Below are positions 38,701-53,700 of a stretch of 62,000 bases of DNA, in pieces. The notes under the pieces were generated by a model. It made no database searches, was not told where the DNA came from, and saw nothing but the letters and a program-made list of their open reading frames with translations. Source of the stretch: Apostichopus japonicus (lineage: Eukaryota; Echinodermata; Holothuroidea; Aspidochirotida; Stichopodidae). Location of the stretch: assembly GCF_037975245.1 (NCBI RefSeq), contig NC_092568.1, positions 5,802,501 to 5,864,500 on the forward strand, in the 5' to 3' direction. The position numbers and the translations under genes are program-made. Numbering within the stretch: position 1 is the first letter of the stretch; every line of letters starts with the position of its first letter.

Positions 38701-41700
38701 AAACCTACACATCTCCCCTACAGCTAGTGTACATATTGGTGTTCGATTCACCAAACCTACACATCTCCCCTACAGCTAGTATACATATTGGTGTTCGATT
38801 CACCAGACCTACACATCTCCCCTACAGCTAGTATACATATTGGTGTTCGATTCACCAAACCTACACATCTCCCCTACAGCTAGTGTACATATTGGTGTTC
38901 GATTCACCAAACCTACACATCTCCCCTACAGCTAGTATACATATTGGTGTTCGATTCACCAAACCTACACATCTCCCCTACAGCTACAGTAATGTACATA
39001 TTGGTGACAACCAAGTTTCCTGTTCGGATATCCGATATAAAACCAGAAAAAATCCAAAAACAATTTAATTGTCCTGGTATGCAGGGATCCATGTGTTTCT
39101 CTAATAGCTGGCTACAATGACATATACGCAAGGCTAAAGGTTGTAATTATGCATAACCGTTGCCTGACAAGGATATCAACCAGCAGAAAACTAATACCCA
39201 TCTCTGCTTGAAAATACCAATACCAGTAGGAAATGAATACATATGTGAACCGCCTCTCATGACAGAGAGAGGAGAGGAGCATGGAAGGTGATTTCTCAGC
39301 AAGCCTTTCTTTGGTGTCCATAATGTTTCCTCTAACAAACAAGTCTTTCAAGCCGACAGCTATTTGTCCTCAAATTCTATCATACTCACTCATCAGTTTT
39401 ATCTCCCACCAGTAATCCGCATGTGATGTAAGAGTTACAGATAAATTATGCAAATTTAAGTTCACAAAATTTATCTATATAATTTTGAGGTGTCTAACAC
39501 CTTAATGGTCGAGTGCATAACGACGGATTCTTTAATACAATAAAACGATGCACAGTCGATGAATAAATGAGTTATTAGGCAATTTATGCTTGATCAGTTT
39601 AGAACTAGACTTTGCATACAGTACGTTACCATTAAAAAACATAACCTGCACTAAATTATCATCTCGATTCTAAAATTGACAGCTGTGTGCATAATTGGAT
39701 GCCTGTGGCAATCACGGTAACAGAAACGGACAGTCACTTTACTGAAAGTAATCTTTTCCGGACTGATTTACACAACGAGTGAAAACCAGGGCATTATTAT
39801 ATCTCTGAGCACTGCACAAAGTTAAAAACCAGAGCTGACATCATATATATTAGGAAGACATTATTTTTAAGTAAAATGTTTGTATAATAAGCACAGTTTC
39901 ATGTCATGCCATATTAAACCTGTCATGTATCCCGGTTGAGTCACTCTTCTCCTTATCTGCAGCAGATACAATATATCTGAAGCTGTCTCCTCAAACAAGA
40001 ATTCCAAGGTAAAAACATACTTATGTACAAATCAATCCGTTATTTAAGAATCATGTGAAATTTAGCAAAAACAGCACAGACTGACTCGATTAATTCATGT
40101 CTGACTATTCAACAACCATAACTGTCAAATAATTATGAATATACTATGCAAATTTGATAAATTCCAAACCTGTCAACAATTGCTTGCTGTGTTACAATTC
40201 CTTTGTGGCCATTTTAGCATATCTAGCAATATCTGTGCCAGTGCTAAGTAATCTCCAAGAAACCAAAAGGCCAATATTCCCATCTCTTCCTAAAACATCT
40301 ACCCAACCTGCAAACTTACTAACATTCACTAAGGCCGATATTCTCATGATCTCTTCCTAAAACATGCCCTTTACCATCTACCCAACCTGCAAACTTGCTA
40401 ACATTCACTTGTGTATTGTTTAGGCTTTGTTGTTGTACTACAGTATTGGAGGAAGTTTTGTATATCTTTGCCAGCTGTCTCTACAATATGAAGTAACCAT
40501 ATAATATGATGAATGAGTTTCCTTCTCCTTAAAGAGTATCAATTCATCTTCATAGTTCCCTTACTTAGAATCTGGTGTTCAACTAGATCAAACACAAGGA
40601 TACAGGGTCATATCCTCTTAGCATGAAGTGCCCTTAAATGCTGAGTACTTCTCCACAAGGACAGGAAACGCAACATTACCAAACCTAGATCGCATAATTC
40701 CCTGCTATTATAACCGCCAAATTCTTGACCAGGATTTAAGGTAAATGACCTGTCTACAGTGTACGATTGCTTCCTGTGTCACAAACATACATATACTGTA
40801 TATATATATATATATCTTAAATAAAGTGCAGTACAATTTCCACAAACAAGTCTTTGTTGTATTGTATATGTAAAATATTAACTGTATTCGGGCAGGAGCA
40901 GAGCTGAAGAGTAAAGATGCTGGTAGGATATCAACTAACAAATTAGACTATAAAGCACAAGCTATGATAAAAGTCATACTGAGGTCTTCACTTACTCAGG
41001 ATTCTTACTCTATTAGGAGAAATGGATGAACAAACATTATTCTTACTTACTGTATTTCTCATCTACCCTCCTATCACAGACCCACTGGTTTTCAAATTAT
41101 TGGCAGGCACCGTAAGGTTCTGTTACTTGGTAGCTTTCAATAACTGCCAAACTAGTGTGTTAACTCATGGCAAGGGCCTAACTTTTATTCCCCTGAAAGA
41201 GGTGAAATCTTAATTATTCTGTACAACCACACCTTACAGTTACATACATACAGGGTTCATTAGGCAATGTTTAATAAGTAAAAAGACAAACATGCATATT
41301 AAGCACCACTAATGGTTTAAAGACCAACTCGCAAGATCCCAGTTTGATAAGAGAGAGAGCAACAGAGTAAGAGTAAAACTCAATTTATACATGTATACAC
41401 CTCTTTAAAGTGGCTTACTAGAAATTTATTTTAATGAGCATTACCAAATTTGCAAAGAAACTTCCTGCCCAACAACTGATAATATTCTAATATCATTTGT
41501 GTGGGCAATGCAGGATGCATGTTAATGAGCCTGTTTACATCCTTTTTAGGTTTATAGTGTTGTAATATCAACACTCAGAATATAAACATCTAAACAGTTT
41601 CACAGCTCCCAGATATCTGCTGAGCACTACATCAGTGATTGGAAGATTTTTACTAACAATCATAACCCATATTAATTCCATATCTGTACAGCATTTTTGT

Positions 41701-44700
41701 TTTCAAATGTAACCTGTCCATCTTTGGGGATCAATTGAGGAATGGGGAGAAGGAGGTATGGGGGAGGGGGGAGGCACACAGTATGGTTTGGAGAAAAGTT
41801 TTTGTGCTGCAATGCATTTGTTGTAACATTCTACAAACCATTCAAATACATATATCTTCTGCTGATGTATAGATTACGCAGCTTTTGAGGCAAACAGTTA
41901 TGACTAATTAGTTCATGTTATTTTGGTTGACTCAGGTATGGTCTTCATACATGATCTTGTGCCATTTAATAATAATAATAATAATAATGATAAATGAGAC
42001 TTATATAGCGCCAAATCAGTAAACAAAAGTCACTGCTCAAGGCGCTATACCAAGAAAGTAAATTAATAAACAAAAGAACAAGTGAAAAAGTGGGTCTTAA
42101 GTAGACTTTTGAAAGTAGAAAGTTTATAGCATGTGCAAATATGATCTGGTAACTTGTTCCAGAGATAAGAGGCAGAGTATTCAAAGCTTCTGTAACCATA
42201 GGTCTTTAAGCGTGGTTTAGGAACAGTTAAATACAGTTTGTTGGAGGAACGAAGTGTGCGAGTTGGAATATATAGCAAAAGAAGTTGCGACAGATACACC
42301 CGCTGTTCCAGATGATGAGCACAAAAGGTGAGAAGAAGTAGTTAAAACAAAGTAGTTATAAACAAAGGTTTAACCCATGGCTTAGTCAGGAGGGTTGAAA
42401 AACAAACAGCTATACATAGATGATTTAGAACATGGAATTTCATACTTGCAAAATGGTTCTGTTTGTAGTAAAATTGTTCAATTTATAACCTTGAAGTACA
42501 CAACATTGTATGTAGGATCTAGACTTGTCTACTATATGGGTAAATTACAGTATATCACAGGCTATTGCACCATTCTGATCTGGGTTAGATGGTAAAGTGC
42601 ATAGCTGATTGGATACAGGTACTGTAAGATAGGAGTGAATTAAATACTTTAATTCCAGAATTTGTGTCTCAATTAAATGGAAAGTCTAATTTTTGCTTCA
42701 AAGTAAAACCTTGGCAAAGTGAGTTGGTTGGGAGAGGAAATGGCTTCTGATATATGCAACATATTTTAATATATATTGTCAATAATAAGAAGACTATATT
42801 TCAGTGTGTGAGCAGTGTTCCTCTTGACCTTACCATTGCAAAGAATCATGCCAACACTGGTTCACATTACAATTAATTATGATACACAGGACATCAGAAT
42901 TCATTGAAACTTCTGGTTTAGATGACTGAAATCTCAAAAAACTAAGTGTCATGTAAGTTAAAGATGTATATGACATCATATTATTCACTGGAATGAATAA
43001 CTTCACTTTTCCAAATCAAAAACTTGTCTAGATGGGACTGCACTCTCTCACTATATCCCTAAACCATGAATAACAATTCTCTATGCTTACAAACTTTCAT
43101 ATGAAGTATATACAGTAATTCACATTAAAATAGAGAGACCGGAACATATACAAAGAATAGATTTCAATAAATATTAATGAATAGACATCTCACTGGAGTA
43201 ATACTGCTCCAAAAGACTTTATTGTAACTCTCCAGTTGGGGTAATCCCCAGTCGATATTCCCTGCTAGGGTAGAATGACGCATTATAACGATCACTGTCA
43301 GGCTTCATATTTACTCACAGAGACAAACGCTTCGAGTTGCCTCAGTCGTGCATCAAAGCTGTCAAATCTACGATGTAGAGATGCGACCGCAGCCCACAAT
43401 GCGTTCAGTGAGTTCTGTGCTTGTTGATCCCAAGGCATAATTTCCCGCTATACTTGAGCACAAACTACTTAAATATCAGTTGGGTGGCATTGCCAGTCTA
43501 GACCCTGACGATGTGCTATGCGTAGAATGCATTCCAAACATTCTTCATAGGTTACAATATTAACGAAGTTGTGCATTCTGCCGAGACTGTCCTAGAGTAT
43601 ATGTTCAGTAATGCATATTCATACGTATGTAAAAAATCAACATTCATGAAAGAAACACTCGCACCATATCTTGATTAAATATCTGTACAATTACAGTCTC
43701 ATTGTCTTATATTCTCTCTTTGATACATAATGTTATGTAACTACCACAGTTTGACAGAGAGAAGAGGGCAGTACATTTTGGTACGGTTAGCATACATTGT
43801 TGAGAGTATCAAATGTAGATAGTATAGTGCACAGTAGGTGATAGCGCAATAGGTGTGAGCAGACAGGTAAGTGAATATGACATTAGTATCGAGATTCTGT
43901 TATTTCAGTCAGGCCATATATGCATACAATCGAAACATGTCCAGGGAGTGCTCCTCATTGGGTGGGGACAGGTTTGTCCACAGAAATGCTGGCATTTGGC
44001 AAATACTGTACTACAGTATGTAGGTTAGCAATTTAATGGACTTTTCCTACTTCTATCCAGCCATGAAAATTTGCTTGTAAAAGAGCTTTTAATTATAAAC
44101 AAACAGGCTGGTTGCTATAAAAGCAACAGATTAGTTGATGACACTAAAAGAAACATGTATGGACTCCTCTAATGGTTGGTACATAACGGTCTTGTACTAT
44201 AGTAGTTTGTGCAATAAGTCAAGGGGTGATAAGATGTTGAAATGTAACCAATCAACAACAGTTCTATAACAAGTAAAATCATAAATAAGTCAAAATTGCT
44301 GCATATTCTGATTTAAAGTTGCTTCTTGGTTTAAAGGAGTTCAAAATCAAGAGGCCTTTCTTTATAGAGCAATACATGTACATCAACTTTAATTGCAACC
44401 ATGCACACGTCTATTTGTAGGTGTGATTGACCTGGCCAATCAATTAAAAAAAAAAATTAATACCATCAAGATTGTAAAAAATTCTGCCACTGTTGCATTC
44501 CTGAACTTATTTACCAAACCACTATAAAATATTTAATTTCATCAACACAGCAGTTTTCATAATTGTCTGTTTTCCCTCACTTTGCTTTGCGAGATACTTT
44601 TCAGTACATACAGTACAGTACGTTGCAGTTTGCACAGGGTATGTACAATTCATATCCCACGCGATCTTGTAAAAACAAAATTTTGAACTGTGAGGTGATC

Positions 44701-47700
44701 TGGACAACCAGGGATGCCTTACAAGGGGCTATTGTAGGAGGCAGGACAGGTGTATGTATCTGTAAAGTGTAAATTCAAAACTATGAAAAGATCTTGGAAA
44801 ATGAAGAAAATAAAAATAATTAAAGAGTGTATGAATTCAATTGGTTGCTTTCTACAATGATGCATTGAAATTCTGCAACACCTTGAATTGATTCTTGAAC
44901 ATTTCTTTGATAGTTTTTGAATATTAAAGATTCCATGAAGTTTCCTTAGTTTCACTGTTGAACCATCATACAAAATTATATAACTAAGTTGTTGAAACTT
45001 CATTTTCTTTGTGCATGATATTTGCAGTAATGTAAAACAATGTTAGACAAAGAAACTTTTGACAATCATTTTGAGAATCGATTATTAATTACTAACGATT
45101 TTGCAGTGATTAATTGCAATCTAACTTTGCAATTCTTTGTAGGCTTGAAAAGGTTGATGAAAATTTATGCTCAAGTGCAAAACGCTGCTATTAAGAGACG
45201 ATCCATTTCAAGAAATATTTGGCTCTGATAGTACTATATATCACCATGGAAACCCCAACATACAGGGTGGGTTACGAGTCACATGTAGCTTTTCCTTCAA
45301 TTGTCAACGAGAAATTACCAAACTATGGGCACCCTTCAAGCTGAGATAATATCGTTGTTCGATTTTGCCAAATAACCATATCTTACTCAGACAAGACTAC
45401 AATTAAGTTAAAAAGACACCCCTCTCCTCATTTTGGTTACCATATGGTATACTGTATTATATGTATATAATAATTAACCAGCAGTTAATGGTATTTGATT
45501 TTACCAATATGTCCCCGGAAACTTCATGTTTAAATTTAAGTAGTAATTAATTCTGTAAAAGCATCATAAGTCGGAACTGTTATATATATTTTTTTCCCTA
45601 TCTGAATTAAAAGTTAACTAGCAAGCTAACAAACAACACTTTTTATATGGCATTTCAGTATCAATTAGTAACAAACATTTCCACAAATCAACAAAGGGTT
45701 GCTAATACCTCACATACAACCACAAGTAATTTACTAGCCTTGCAGGTGATCAATGTAAATCAGTTTAAAAACAACCAAATGCTGGTTTCCTGCCCGAAAA
45801 GATCATTTTGGTTTCTACAAAAGGCACGGAATGACTGTACAGCTAAATACTTTGACAAGGATTACTTCAAATTCTAACTCCGTCAAACACGTTAGAAATA
45901 ATGAGATCCACAGAGATGATTCACTGGTTGCTTAAAGCTGTATCCATGACATCACCAGCTGTTAGTCATCTGGATTAATTAGGTTGTATCTAAACAAGAC
46001 TTGACATACAGATTAACAAATACAGCCATGTTCTAACACACACACACAAAAACAGCTCAAGTACTGCAGTACATATTAATTTTGTGTTAAATTTTCTACT
46101 AACGGATCTAAAAGTATATATCTGTCCAGCAAGCTGCTGGTTACCTATTAGTCCTCAGCGTCTAATTGTTTTTAAAGTGGATACATACTGTAACAATCAG
46201 TTTCTTTATCAGAATGGAATGGAGCTGCAGCTCAATCACCAATTATAGAGATTCATTTATAGTGAAAATATCTATGGTACTGGGAATAAATTTGTAACAG
46301 CTTCTCTTAGACAACTATAATTTGACACTTAGCGAGGACTACAGCAAAAATTATCCAATTCTTAAAAACCTTTATCTATTTGATATATAATTCTTTAGAA
46401 GCAATGACATCATTCTGCTTTACCTTAAAATGATTTGACTCAAAGCTAATTAAATCATTGCTGATGAATCTTAATTCCATTGTAACAGCTTCTCTTAGAC
46501 AACTGCATGTCGCAAGCAGGTTAACACTTAGCGAGAAATACAGCAACAATTCTCCAAGTCTTAAAAACCTTCATCTATTTGTTATATAATTCTTTAGAAG
46601 CAATGACATCATTCTGAATTACCTTAGCATGATTTAACTCAAAGCTGATTAAATCATTGCTGATGAATTTTAATTCCATTTGTAACAGCTTCCTGTTTCT
46701 GTCAGTGTAAGTTACGTGGAGTTAATGATATAGATTTGACCGTCTTATTCATACAGTTTATGACTCATGGAACCTCTACCAGAGTTGTGCAACTGTATTG
46801 TATAAAGCCATACTGTGTGAAAACAACTGGAAGACATCACATATATTAATTAATAATTACCTGCTCCTTTACAAGAGGGAGGGAGGGAAGGCGGGTGGGA
46901 ATAGTAAATATCTCCTATTTTAAGACAAAAATTCTGCTTGAAGCAATCTTAAATATCTTTGTTTTGCTTGCTTAACTTCTACCAACAAGATTCATAAACA
47001 TTTCATTTAGTGAGAGCTCTGTAACATCACAGGGTAATTACCTAACTACTGTATAAGCCCTGGTCTTCCATCTAGTTAGACATTAAGTACACTAACTTAG
47101 CATGAAATAATAGACCTTACATGCAAAAATGTTCTCAACGGAACATAGAAATGAGTCATTTCACACACAGAATTTTCTGTCAGGATGCCAACAAGGTGTC
47201 TACTGTACATTCATGAGACAAAGAAAGCAACATATATACATCTAGACTGGTCCACCTTTCAAATTCCTGATAAACATTGGTGAATGACTACTGTGGAGAG
47301 GTTTGATGTATGTATGTTAAGTACAATTTGTCTGGACTGTCATTATGCGCAAGCTACTGTACTATAAGTCCAATCTCATGCAAGCAAACACAGAGGCACA
47401 TACAACATGCTAGTATAACTTTTAATTCTATAAGGAGGGAAATTATATTTGGATGAATGAATGAATGAAGAATGTTTGAAAAGGGTCTTAATTTTATCAA
47501 TCTGTAAAACTGTTTGAAGGACAATACTTAGCAAATAACAAAATTACAAATCATGGTTCTTTAAGCCGAATACACTCAACACTCACTCCAGTGTTATAAG
47601 ATGAATTTACATGAACATGTGATGGTTTCTAGTTTCTTCATTGTCTGTTATTCACCATTTATCCAGCATGGGTTCAAACCACATTTAATTACCACAGTCC

Positions 47701-50700
47701 TTATATATACCACATTCTGTAGTGATGTGTTGTGGTTTTCACTGAGGATTTACATTCTCAACAACAACAGTCTAAAACAAAGACTATTCATGTTTCTGTA
47801 CTCTCAACTGTGGCATGCCAGAGAATGAAGATTTGTACATTTAGCACTCCTAGAACTGCCATATGACTCCATGAAGCTCTGTGTGAAATATTCACATTGT
47901 ATTATTACCACTCACTAACTGTCTGGCTACACAGTTGATAACAATTTCCTGTGGTTTTCCCCTTCTACTCTAGCTTCCCACTACTAGACTTGTGCTCTCT
48001 TGTTGGTACAAATACATTTTATTTACACTAGATCCTGATAAGATCCTACCAGCCAATCTCTAAACTTCTTACCAGTTCACATACCTTAGGCTCTTTATTT
48101 TGCATTAATCTCTCTACAAGCCATTTGAGGTAAACCTTCAATATTTAAGCTAGTGTCCTTACTCAGGTATCACCTATTTAGAAACATAGGCAATCTACTG
48201 TACATGATACTAGGTTAAAGGAGGCCACATATGCCTAGTACAGTATGGGTCTTTTAAACTACCAAACTGGTACTGCAACATATCACTAGGTTTATAATGC
48301 TATATCATATGTCATACCAAGAAAAGTATTATGCAAAACCATACTAAATGATCCACTTCAGTTTGTTCAGGCATAAAATTCTTGGGGAATCATGTTACTG
48401 TAATCGTTTTCTTAAGTGGTCCTTAAGTATAGAACTTTGTATTAAAAGCAGGCAAAAATGTATACACAATGTCCCCAATATTAAAGCATGCAAGAATTAT
48501 TACAAATTTCACCACACACATTTCTGTAAGCATAGCTTAAAAATTAATTCAGTAGACAATGGCTGACTGTCTGAGATCATGATTACCACAGACCCCAATG
48601 GATGTACAACAAAAAGATGGTTGTTGCCCCCCACCCCCACTTAGACATATCATCAGTAATATGACCCTAGCACCACCATGGTTGGGGCAGAGGCCAGGTA
48701 ACTGTTGGTTTACTTTGCATGAGATGGCTTCTCAGACTTGTTCTGTTTCAATGACCTATCAGTCAGTAAAATGTTGATGGAACCCCCTCCCCCTATCAGA
48801 CCACCCTTTTCCTCAGCCCCCTCCAAACCCCCTTGCCCTCAATGGCACCACCCTCCTCCCCCCACCAAAGATTCTCACCATGTTGAGAAAGAGGGCTTTG
48901 CACAGTATAAACTCAATCGTTTTCTGTTAACCATCAGTTAAGTTTCATACAACTTTTTCCTTAGCAATTGCTCCAGTCGGAATATTATAATGATAAAGCA
49001 CTGGTCACTTCATCCCTAACAGATTCGGCACAGACTTATGACAAACCATGATAATATTTAACATTTCCTGTATGCAATATTATTACACTGTACATACATA
49101 ATAGTATATTCTGCTTAATTTGGATTAGACTTTACTCCTATACACCGGGCACCAAGAGCAGGAAATAAAAAGTACTAGTTCTTCATTATACTGTACCATA
49201 GTATAAGACTCACAGTGTGATTAATACCAACCCTTAAAGTTAATGATACCCTCTCATAGTCATTAAATATCGATCCAGGGTAATAAACAGATATAAGTAT
49301 TTAAGTCAAAGAACTTACAACTAGTACAAGGAATTCTGTTCACTCATAAGTACTCTTCGCTAGACAATCTAAAACTGTTAGTTACAGCAGAATGATGGTA
49401 ACAACAATACCAAGTACGCGTCTACATAGTAAGTACTATAATGCTTTGAATTCAGCTTTAAAGCTGACAGAAGAAACTAAGAATGAAAGCTTTGTCTGCT
49501 ATTATACGTTCTTTACATTTCTCAACTTGTCATTAATAAGCATCATTAGTCCGAGACCTACAGTAATCTGTCACCACAGTGAGAGTACAAACTGAAACGC
49601 CTTGTTTGCATTTGAGGGAATGCAACCTGTTGGATCAGGGTCTTGTTTTCCATCGGGGTGGTGGTAGTACTGTAATAAAGCTGATCCCAGACGTATACAC
49701 ACTTGACAACGATTGATGGATGGATATCGAAGGCATGAGCATTGGACTCCCTTCAGACTCACTTCGGTCTGAGTTTATGTGGAGTTGACAAGGGCAAGTT
49801 AACAGTCATCTCGTTCGATGCCCAAAGTTTTCATGCTACAATCTTGATGGTCCTTGCATGGTCACCCCCACCCCCCCCCCCCAAATCAAGATCAGGGTCT
49901 CACCCTGAGAAAGCAAGCATCCACACGATGACGTTGAATGCTCTTGAACTACTGTATCTGGTCCGCTTTATGTTGTGAAATTATGTAACGACTAACAAGG
50001 CTAAAGCTAAACAAACAGAGTTAATGAAGGGAATTCATGAAGGAAGCCATGGTGATTGACACACATATATAAACATATCATATTATTATTACTATCTGTC
50101 TCTTTATGCTTGCAATGAAACGTTCATGCTAGACAAATAGCACTGGGTAGGAACCTTGTTCTTCTAAAGTATCTATATACATAGGCAGAGTATTTATTAT
50201 CCTGTGCTGTAACACTGTGTTACCCTGTGAGTTCTAATCATTCTTCCCTATAACACAAGTGATAAGTTTATCATTCCATTATCAGCTGGTCATGCATTTC
50301 ACTTTTCACCACTTAACGTTGAGTCACCGATCTGTCTGAGTGACAAACTCACGCACATCGACTGCCATGAACTCTCAGGTTCCAATGTAGACAATTACCT
50401 TTAAAGTTTCATGTGCTTAAACATCACATGGCATTTCTTGGTCTCCATCTCACTTGTAGAACAAGCTCCTCAAACCTATCTGCACCTTAAATTCACTCTT
50501 ACTACTATAAACAACAATCCAGATATATCTATTCATTCACACCTTCTCTGCTATTATTCTGCTTCTAAGTCCTGAGCACCAACCTTTAAATAACATTGAT
50601 CATTTCAAATGACCACAGAGGTGCATCCCATAAACACTGACCTACAGCACCTGGAAATTCCCTCACTGCCCATCCCCCCCCCCTCCCAGCTCACCACCAC

Positions 50701-53700
50701 TGCCTAACTACTTTCTTCTACAAATATGTATGGTCTACCTCTATACCCCTACAACCAAAGACTTGCCACACACCATACAGTATTGCTTCAATTACACAAA
50801 GTAACTTTTCTGATTGGCTGAAAGTACCTAAAGCTATATACGCATCAGTGATTGCTTTGTTGTGCCCATGAGTGTGAGTAAATTTTGAGGAATGTGTACT
50901 ATGCAACTGATCTGGCCAATGCAAAACTCTTCACATTCTAGGGCAATATGAGATTTAAACTTTAATAAGGAATGGGGAGTGTGTAAGCCTTTGTAAGCCA
51001 CTTTTTTACTTCAAAAGGGAACTACAGTAGTGCATGTTACTTGAAAGCAACATTTTGTGGGGTGTGGAAGGGAGGCCAAGTGGTTTTTCAGTTCCTTCTT
51101 GCAGAATGGGAGAGATGGGAGGGATGGATTGAGAGTGGGTCGGTGGGTGATTACTGATAAGGATGAATCTTCTCCACCCAGAACTGGGTATAGCAATGCC
51201 ACTAAATTCTGATAATTAAGAGCATTTTGAGTAGTAACAGGTACCAATTAGACCTTAATCATTGAATATCTTATCCCTGGTGGTCTCTCTGTGTCCGAGG
51301 GAGCATTGCTCCATCTTCCACTGACCGTAACAAATGCACAGTCCTTATAAAGAGGAAATCCATCATGTAATGATGTGCAGTAACCATTTCATAATTGAGG
51401 AAAGAATAATGAACCACACAAAGAGCAAAGCCTGGTGAAATCATAATTAACATTGTTGCACACTGATAAACAATGTCTGATCAAAATTAACGATCAGTTT
51501 AACAGCTTTAAGACTGCCAGAACACTGTCATGGAACTGCAGGGAAACCAATAAAATCTCCTCTCTTCAGAAAGAGGACAGTATTATAAACGTTGGTTTCT
51601 ACGTCAGAAGTCTCACTTATCTCAAGGAAGTCTCACTGAGTTGACCTTGTTGACAATTATTGACAAGATTGTCTGCATGAGTACCCACACTATCATTTTT
51701 TCACTGATAAAATTGAACCTGAACTACTAAAAACGTAAAAAAAAAAAAGGAAGTCATTTTAATTCCTTTCATCACAAAAGGTGCCAATTTAGATGGAGAT
51801 GAGTCTAGATATTTCTTTTACAACATCAACTGTATAGTTACAACTGCATTTTGTCTTGTACATGCTGTAATTTGATGTTCATATCTCAGCTGTTAAAGAT
51901 TGTCTGCCAAACTTTCAAATATATATTTCAACACCAACTCTATGTTAACCGGCTTCCCAATAACAACAATTGCAGCCTTACCTCACTTCCAATACCACAC
52001 ACGTAGGAACAACTTGCAGTTTTGGGTACAGTGAGGGAACAGCTTATTAAGTACTGTGAGGGGTACAGCTTATTAAGTACAGTGAGGGGTACAGCTTACT
52101 AAGTACAGTGAGGGTACACAGTAATTATGTGCGAATATTACTGTACATGGTGAGATCAGAAATTGACAAAGACATCAACATCAACTTTGCAAGATATGGC
52201 TCATTTAAGTCTAAACTGAAACTACAGTATCTAGCAATACCTAAATTTGAACTCTATATTCGAAAATGGTACAAAAGATATGAGAACAAATCGAACAAAA
52301 AGGATGATTTTTTGATGAGTACATATTAAGATCAAAACTATTGCACATATACAGGATGTCAAGAGGAAGAGATTGAATACAGTCCCCATGCATAAATCTA
52401 CATATTTAGATTATAAAGAAATTTAACAGAATTCACCTATGATTGAACAGATCAAGGAACTTCAAAATTGTCTGAACTCACTCGAATCACTGGACGAGAA
52501 CTCTCTGAACTACTTCTAAATGGCCACAGTTATAACTGCAATTTATAGTTAGAAAGTTCTGCAATGTGTTAAATAATTACACGTTTATTGACTCACCTGA
52601 GATGCAGCTTTTGTTTGAGGACATTCATTTTGCAAAGCAGAATTACTTTCGGAAATGCAGTCTGCCATTTTTACGATGTTCTTTGAAAACTTATAAGTCT
52701 TTTCACTCTCAGCAATATTTTCAGAATGAGTGTGCCGATCGTGGAAAAACAAGCTTCACACATTTTGCACGCTACGAAATTATCTTAAAATATTTGGAAT
52801 TCCTTTACCAATTAGTTACAAATGTCAAAAGAATCTGTAACGCTGCTTTGCAACTTATGGGGCAATTTTTGCAAACGAACCAACGATAAGAACCAATATA
52901 CGCCATAACTCGTTAACAGGCATTCAAAGTGAAACCAACACACATAGTCTGTGTAAAGACAAGGGAAACTTAATATGATGTTAGAAAATGAAGCCGGAAC
53001 AACCAGTATGCTAGAGAGGAGAAAGGGTGCAAAGGACTGGGTGGGGAGGACTGGATGGGGGGGGGGTTAAGGGGTGATCAGGGTATGTTTCAGTATTTTT
53101 TTCAGTGAATATTGATCATGGTTTCAACCAATTCGGAAATACAAAATATGATATGAAGTACAAACCTGAAGTAGGAAAAGGAAAGGGAAGTGGGTAACTT
53201 AAGCCAGTTCCATCATTTTCCTGAGGGAGGAAACTTGAGCGGTAATATTCCAGTTAAACTTGGTTTTAGATGATAGTGTATGCTTGCATTCACTGTATGT
53301 GAAGAACGACTGTTAGTCACTAAATTGGGTCATTTCTCTTACTTTCTTTATAAATAATAAGGTGCCGATTAACTATTGAATTCATTCTCATCAAAGTTAG
53401 AAGGGAAATGCTTCCCCTCCCACCCCTACCCCCATTGGGTCATTCACTAATAAGTTGGGTCTCCCTGAGTAGATATTGTACTGTACGTAAAACTATAGCC
53501 TAGGTCATTTAAATCCACAGAAATACAGTAGAAGTGAAGGGTACTGAGACCAACTTATAATATTTTATATCAAATCGATTTCACAATGACAAATACTGAA
53601 AGAAATATTGCACAACACCAATTTATATATAATTATGGCAAAGTGAATAAACTAAGAGGCAGAAAGAAACCAACATTGGCAGTCATCGGTCCTATGATAA

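Noticed and set aside
37460-39068. Several 60-83-residue frames with VFDSPNLHISPTAS repeats
   Set aside because: Shadow frames of the 52-bp minisatellite.
49571-49978. Overlapping frames on both strands in a GC-richer block
   Set aside because: No recognisable domain or splice support; the plus frame is partly translation of an oligo-C tract.
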